From Xylogone sp. PMI_703 (Eukaryota; Ascomycota; Leotiomycetes): a DNA stretch of 64,000 nucleotides. A model generated the notes under the pieces. It was not told where the DNA came from and ran no database searches. It saw only the letters and a list, made by a program, of their open reading frames with translations. The stretch spans positions 434,001-498,000 of the forward strand of contig JAJTUQ010000004.1 in the NCBI GenBank assembly GCA_021399445.1, given 5' to 3'. A program made the translations under genes and the position numbers. How positions within the stretch are numbered: the stretch's first letter is position 1; each line of letters begins with the position of its first letter. This document shows, one piece after another, positions 61,384 to 64,000 of this stretch.

Positions 61384-62490
61384 ATGCAGCTATGCGACCT
61401 TCCCGTAGAAGTCCTCTGCCTATTGCCAAACTTTGTGAGCAACATTGAGGACTACATGAATGCAGCGTCGGCATGTCGCACGCTGCGAGAGGCCTTTGGT
61501 ACTGTGAAGCCAAATACAATCCTCCGACTGGCAGCAAACTCAAGTCCGACATTCTTTTCCCCACACCCTTACTTCCTTGTGATGGCAACGGCACGCCAAG
61601 TTGCAGAGTGGGCCATTGGCGATGAGACGAGAATATTGAGGCTACACCAAGCGTTACAGGGTGGCTTTGAGGGTCTTCTCGATCTTTGTATTGAGAAGGC
61701 TGAGTTGACGATGGAAGACATCCGCCGTCTCCATCTTGCGCGCTTCTCAATCCTGAACCCGCTCGTGGACAAGATTGACAAGATGGCAGGCGACCAATGG
61801 TGCGCTACACCAAACTTTTGGACGGGAGGTGTTAGTGAGCCCATAACTGTCGATTGTGAGGCAAACCGCGCCGCCTTCCAGATCATTATCTACGGAGAAC
61901 TCTTCGCAGGCACCATGAAATCGTACTTAGAGCCAGAGAAGAAGCTTCCCAGGTTCGACCTAAACACGCGGCTTGAGTTCATCAAGTACTGCATCCCAGA
62001 TTGGCGTTGTTTATATAGCGAGATAGTTCTGCGCACAGGCCCGTACACTGAAGACAAGCATTATTCTATCGAAGACCAGCTTGCCGCGCAATATGTGCTC
62101 TCCTGCTCTCGATGGAAACGCCTGTGGCAACCTGTAATGGATCAGATCGGGCCGCCCTTTGAGGAGGACTGGAGGCAGCAGCTCTGGTGGAGTGCTGTGC
62201 AGAGTTTGGGCTTAGAGGGCATGGAGCTGGTGACGACAGAGGCAGTACTGGCAGAGAAAACCGGCTACAGCCTGTCGGAGCAATGGCGTAGTCGGCTGAC
62301 TGAGATTAGGAACCAGATCCAGGCTCTTGATGATGAGCCTGGTTATAGAAGAACTCTAATCGTGCCATCCGAGACCCAGGATGTGTTATTCGTCTTCGAG
62401 TTTCCCGACCTCGACGAGGATATTCAGGCTTGCATGGAAATATTCGAAAAAGCGGAACGGCGGAGAGTACGTAGCTATACAAATCCATAA
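61384..62490 (+). CDS. F-box-like domain protein, function unknown
   Basis: 368 aa, intronless. The N-terminus (about residues 5-38) reads LCDLPVEVL, a gap, then YMNAASACRTLREAF, the pattern of fungal F-box-like domains that bind Skp1 in SCF ubiquitin ligases. The rest is mostly helical, with no leucine-rich or WD repeats and no catalytic motif I can name. It belongs to the large fungal class of F-box proteins of unknown target. More GC-rich than its surroundings, which suggests an intact, unmutated gene beyond the decayed region. Confidence 0.72.
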   Translation: MQLCDLPVEVLCLLPNFVSNIEDYMNAASACRTLREAFGTVKPNTILRLAANSSPTFFSPHPYFLVMATARQVAEWAIGDETRILRLHQALQGGFEGLLDLCIEKAELTMEDIRRLHLARFSILNPLVDKIDKMAGDQWCATPNFWTGGVSEPITVDCEANRAAFQIIIYGELFAGTMKSYLEPEKKLPRFDLNTRLEFIKYCIPDWRCLYSEIVLRTGPYTEDKHYSIEDQLAAQYVLSCSRWKRLWQPVMDQIGPPFEEDWRQQLWWSAVQSLGLEGMELVTTEAVLAEKTGYSLSEQWRSRLTEIRNQIQALDDEPGYRRTLIVPSETQDVLFVFEFPDLDEDIQACMEIFEKAERRRVRSYTNP

Positions 62491-63151
62491 CTACTCAATC
62501 TAATGCCCTCTCGACAATCATTTTATCTACCTTATTTGTCTTTTGCCCTGTACAGGTAATCTTGCGTTAGTTACCCAGAGACCAGTATCTAAAATCACCC
62601 TCACGTCCGTATTAACCGAGAAATCAGTTTGTTTCTGATAAAGTTATCAGTTGTTCTACTACTATGCTAGCCTAGCTAGGAGAAGTTATACCGGCTAGAG
62701 CACCTCTTCTAATATATGCTATCGATGACGTGGTCGCAGCACGGATATTGTATATTAACATGAGGTGAGAGTAAGAACTTATGCAGGGTGGCCTAACAAT
62801 CATTATAATTCTAATAAATCAGAGCCTATAGTTCGGTATCATTATGAATAACTAATTTATTGATAGATTTATGTGCCAAGGAGAAAGACCATTTTTACTG
62901 GACACTCAATTCGTAGCACTGAATTATAACGTGTTTCATTACATAATTCTAGATGGTGTCACAGTATTACACTCATTGACTGATTAATAGAGCGAAAAGA
63001 TGTTTCACTTTGTCTGCTCCGAATGCAATGGTAACCCAACCAACCAACTGATCATTAGGTCAAGCTTCTGTACTCTATTCCAGCTATTAAAGGTCAATTA
63101 TGTTTCTCGTACCCTTAGTATGGGGGACCAACCTCGACTGAATATGCCTCA
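62491..63151. other. intergenic region
   Basis: 660 bp between convergent genes, AT-rich; nothing recognised. Confidence 0.6.
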
Positions 63152-63370
63152 CTATTCAAAGAGTCCTCTAACCCATTCCACTGCTCTCTTATAGGATCCA
63201 TAACTTGCATATGTAGCCGGTGGTGGTGGATAATCGGTGTAAGTACCGTAAGTGCCGTAGTCACCATAATCACCATAGTCTCCATAGTTTCCATAATCAT
63301 CGGGCTTAGCTGTTGGAGCAGCTAGACCTATGCCCGCTACAGCAAGGAGTACGACGTATGTGAGCTTCAT
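63152..63370 (-). CDS. small secreted Tyr/Gly-rich repeat protein
   Basis: 72 aa. The first 18 residues (MKLTYVVLLAVAGIGLAA) form a clear signal peptide. The mature part has tandem DYGNYG/DYGTYG units, encoded by 9-bp DNA repeats (about 63239-63299), then a PPPP stretch and a dibasic KR at residues 61-62 before a ten-residue tail. It could be a small cell-wall or effector-like protein; the dibasic site also fits Kex2 cleavage. No cysteines. I know no named family. A start ATG at 63370 is the only sensible one. Confidence 0.65.
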   Translation of the reverse strand: MKLTYVVLLAVAGIGLAAPTAKPDDYGNYGDYGDYGDYGTYGTYTDYPPPPATYASYGSYKRAVEWVRGLFE

Positions 63371-64000
63371 TATAGTAGGTTGATCAAGTAGTAAAGTTCA
63401 GTTGGTCCGTTTAGTTATGGATGGGAAGGAACTTTGGGACGCGCAAGATAGCGGGAAGTAACCCCCCAAGATGAGGGTGCTAGGAGATACTTTATATAGT
63501 TGATGATCGGAGCAGACGGTCTTGATATCCTGATTCAGCCGAGATGCAGTGTGACCAAGTACCAGGTATGCATACGAGTTGCTATTCCAGCTGGAGCTTA
63601 CATCCTTGGAGATTGCCACGCCTATGATATGCTCATAGATTGATAGCTAACAGTGATAGGCTAATCTACTGTGCTGACGCAGGTGCATACCATTGAATAT
63701 CGAATTACCCTCCCACTATACCGCATGAGAAGGGACGAGGAAGCTAAGAGCTCTGTTGGACTTAAGATGAGGGGAGCTGCATGAGTACCCCACCCTTTGT
63801 TAGTTAGCTCTCCCTGGATACAGTTGTGAGTAATGTGCTGGGTGACGGTTCACTTGCAGGTACCTCACATTCATATGACGATATCTAGTGGCACAGGAAG
63901 AAGCTGGAGGCCGAGGCACCCTTCTCTACGGGTACTTTACTAGAGAAAGTGTGCCGGTGTGACATTTTTTCCTATTGCACTTACCGGCAGTACCGGTGGC
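63371..64000. other. upstream region to window end
   Basis: 630 bp, promoter side of the small secreted protein gene. No further gene supported. Confidence 0.55.

Overview
This window comes from the nuclear genome of a filamentous ascomycete (Pezizomycotina). Evidence: long polyketide synthase (PKS) genes broken by short spliceosomal introns (44-135 nt, GTRNGT donors, CTAAC-like branch sites), Zn2Cys6 regulators, wide AT-rich intergenic tracts and small inverted-repeat transposons. I identified no tRNA, rRNA or CRISPR. Species is not determinable from the sequence alone.

Region A (about 2.9-47.8 kb) is a large secondary-metabolite gene cluster. In order: an enoyl-CoA hydratase-like gene (-) and an acyl-CoA dehydrogenase (+) in divergent arrangement; a highly reducing PKS (KS-AT-DH-MT-KR-ACP, no ER, degenerate KR); an NRPS-like A-T-reductase (-); a 2-oxoglutarate/Fe(II) oxygenase (+); a membrane-anchored MDR oxidoreductase (-); a second PKS ORF that stops after the DH and whose KS has lost both catalytic histidines; an AflR-like Zn2Cys6 regulator; a cytochrome P450 (+); a 4CL-like acyl-CoA ligase (-); and a non-reducing PKS (SAT-KS-AT-PT-ACP-ACP-CMeT-esterase/TE, -). 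A likely logic (inference) is that the non-reducing PKS makes a C-methylated aromatic acid, the A-T-R enzyme reduces an acid to an aldehyde, the reducing PKS plus CoA ligase/ACAD/ECH supply or trim an acyl chain, and the P450 and oxygenase tailor the product.

Nearly all promoters in region A share a motif, (G/A)ACTCGGGnCC or its reverse GGnCCCGAGT(C/T), often in pairs with recurring spacings. I found no copy of the strong form inside a coding region. This is the best candidate for the cluster regulator's binding site and outlines the regulon.

Region B (about 49-55 kb) has a three-repeat MYB protein gene followed by 4.6 kb without genes, holding an orphan pair of the same motif, a 351-bp hAT-type MITE with a perfect 8-bp target duplication, a pogo-like remnant and an AT-rich block.

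Region C (55.1-60.8 kb) looks like a dead satellite cluster: a beta-lactamase-fold hydrolase, a Zn2Cys6 regulator and an MDR reductase, carrying in-frame stops (three TAG, one TAA) in otherwise well-preserved frames. All four stops can arise by one C-to-T or G-to-A transition. Its promoters carry a different repeated motif, GCGGA(C/G)TTT. Region D (61.4-63.4 kb) has an F-box-like protein gene and a small secreted Tyr/Gly-rich repeat protein.
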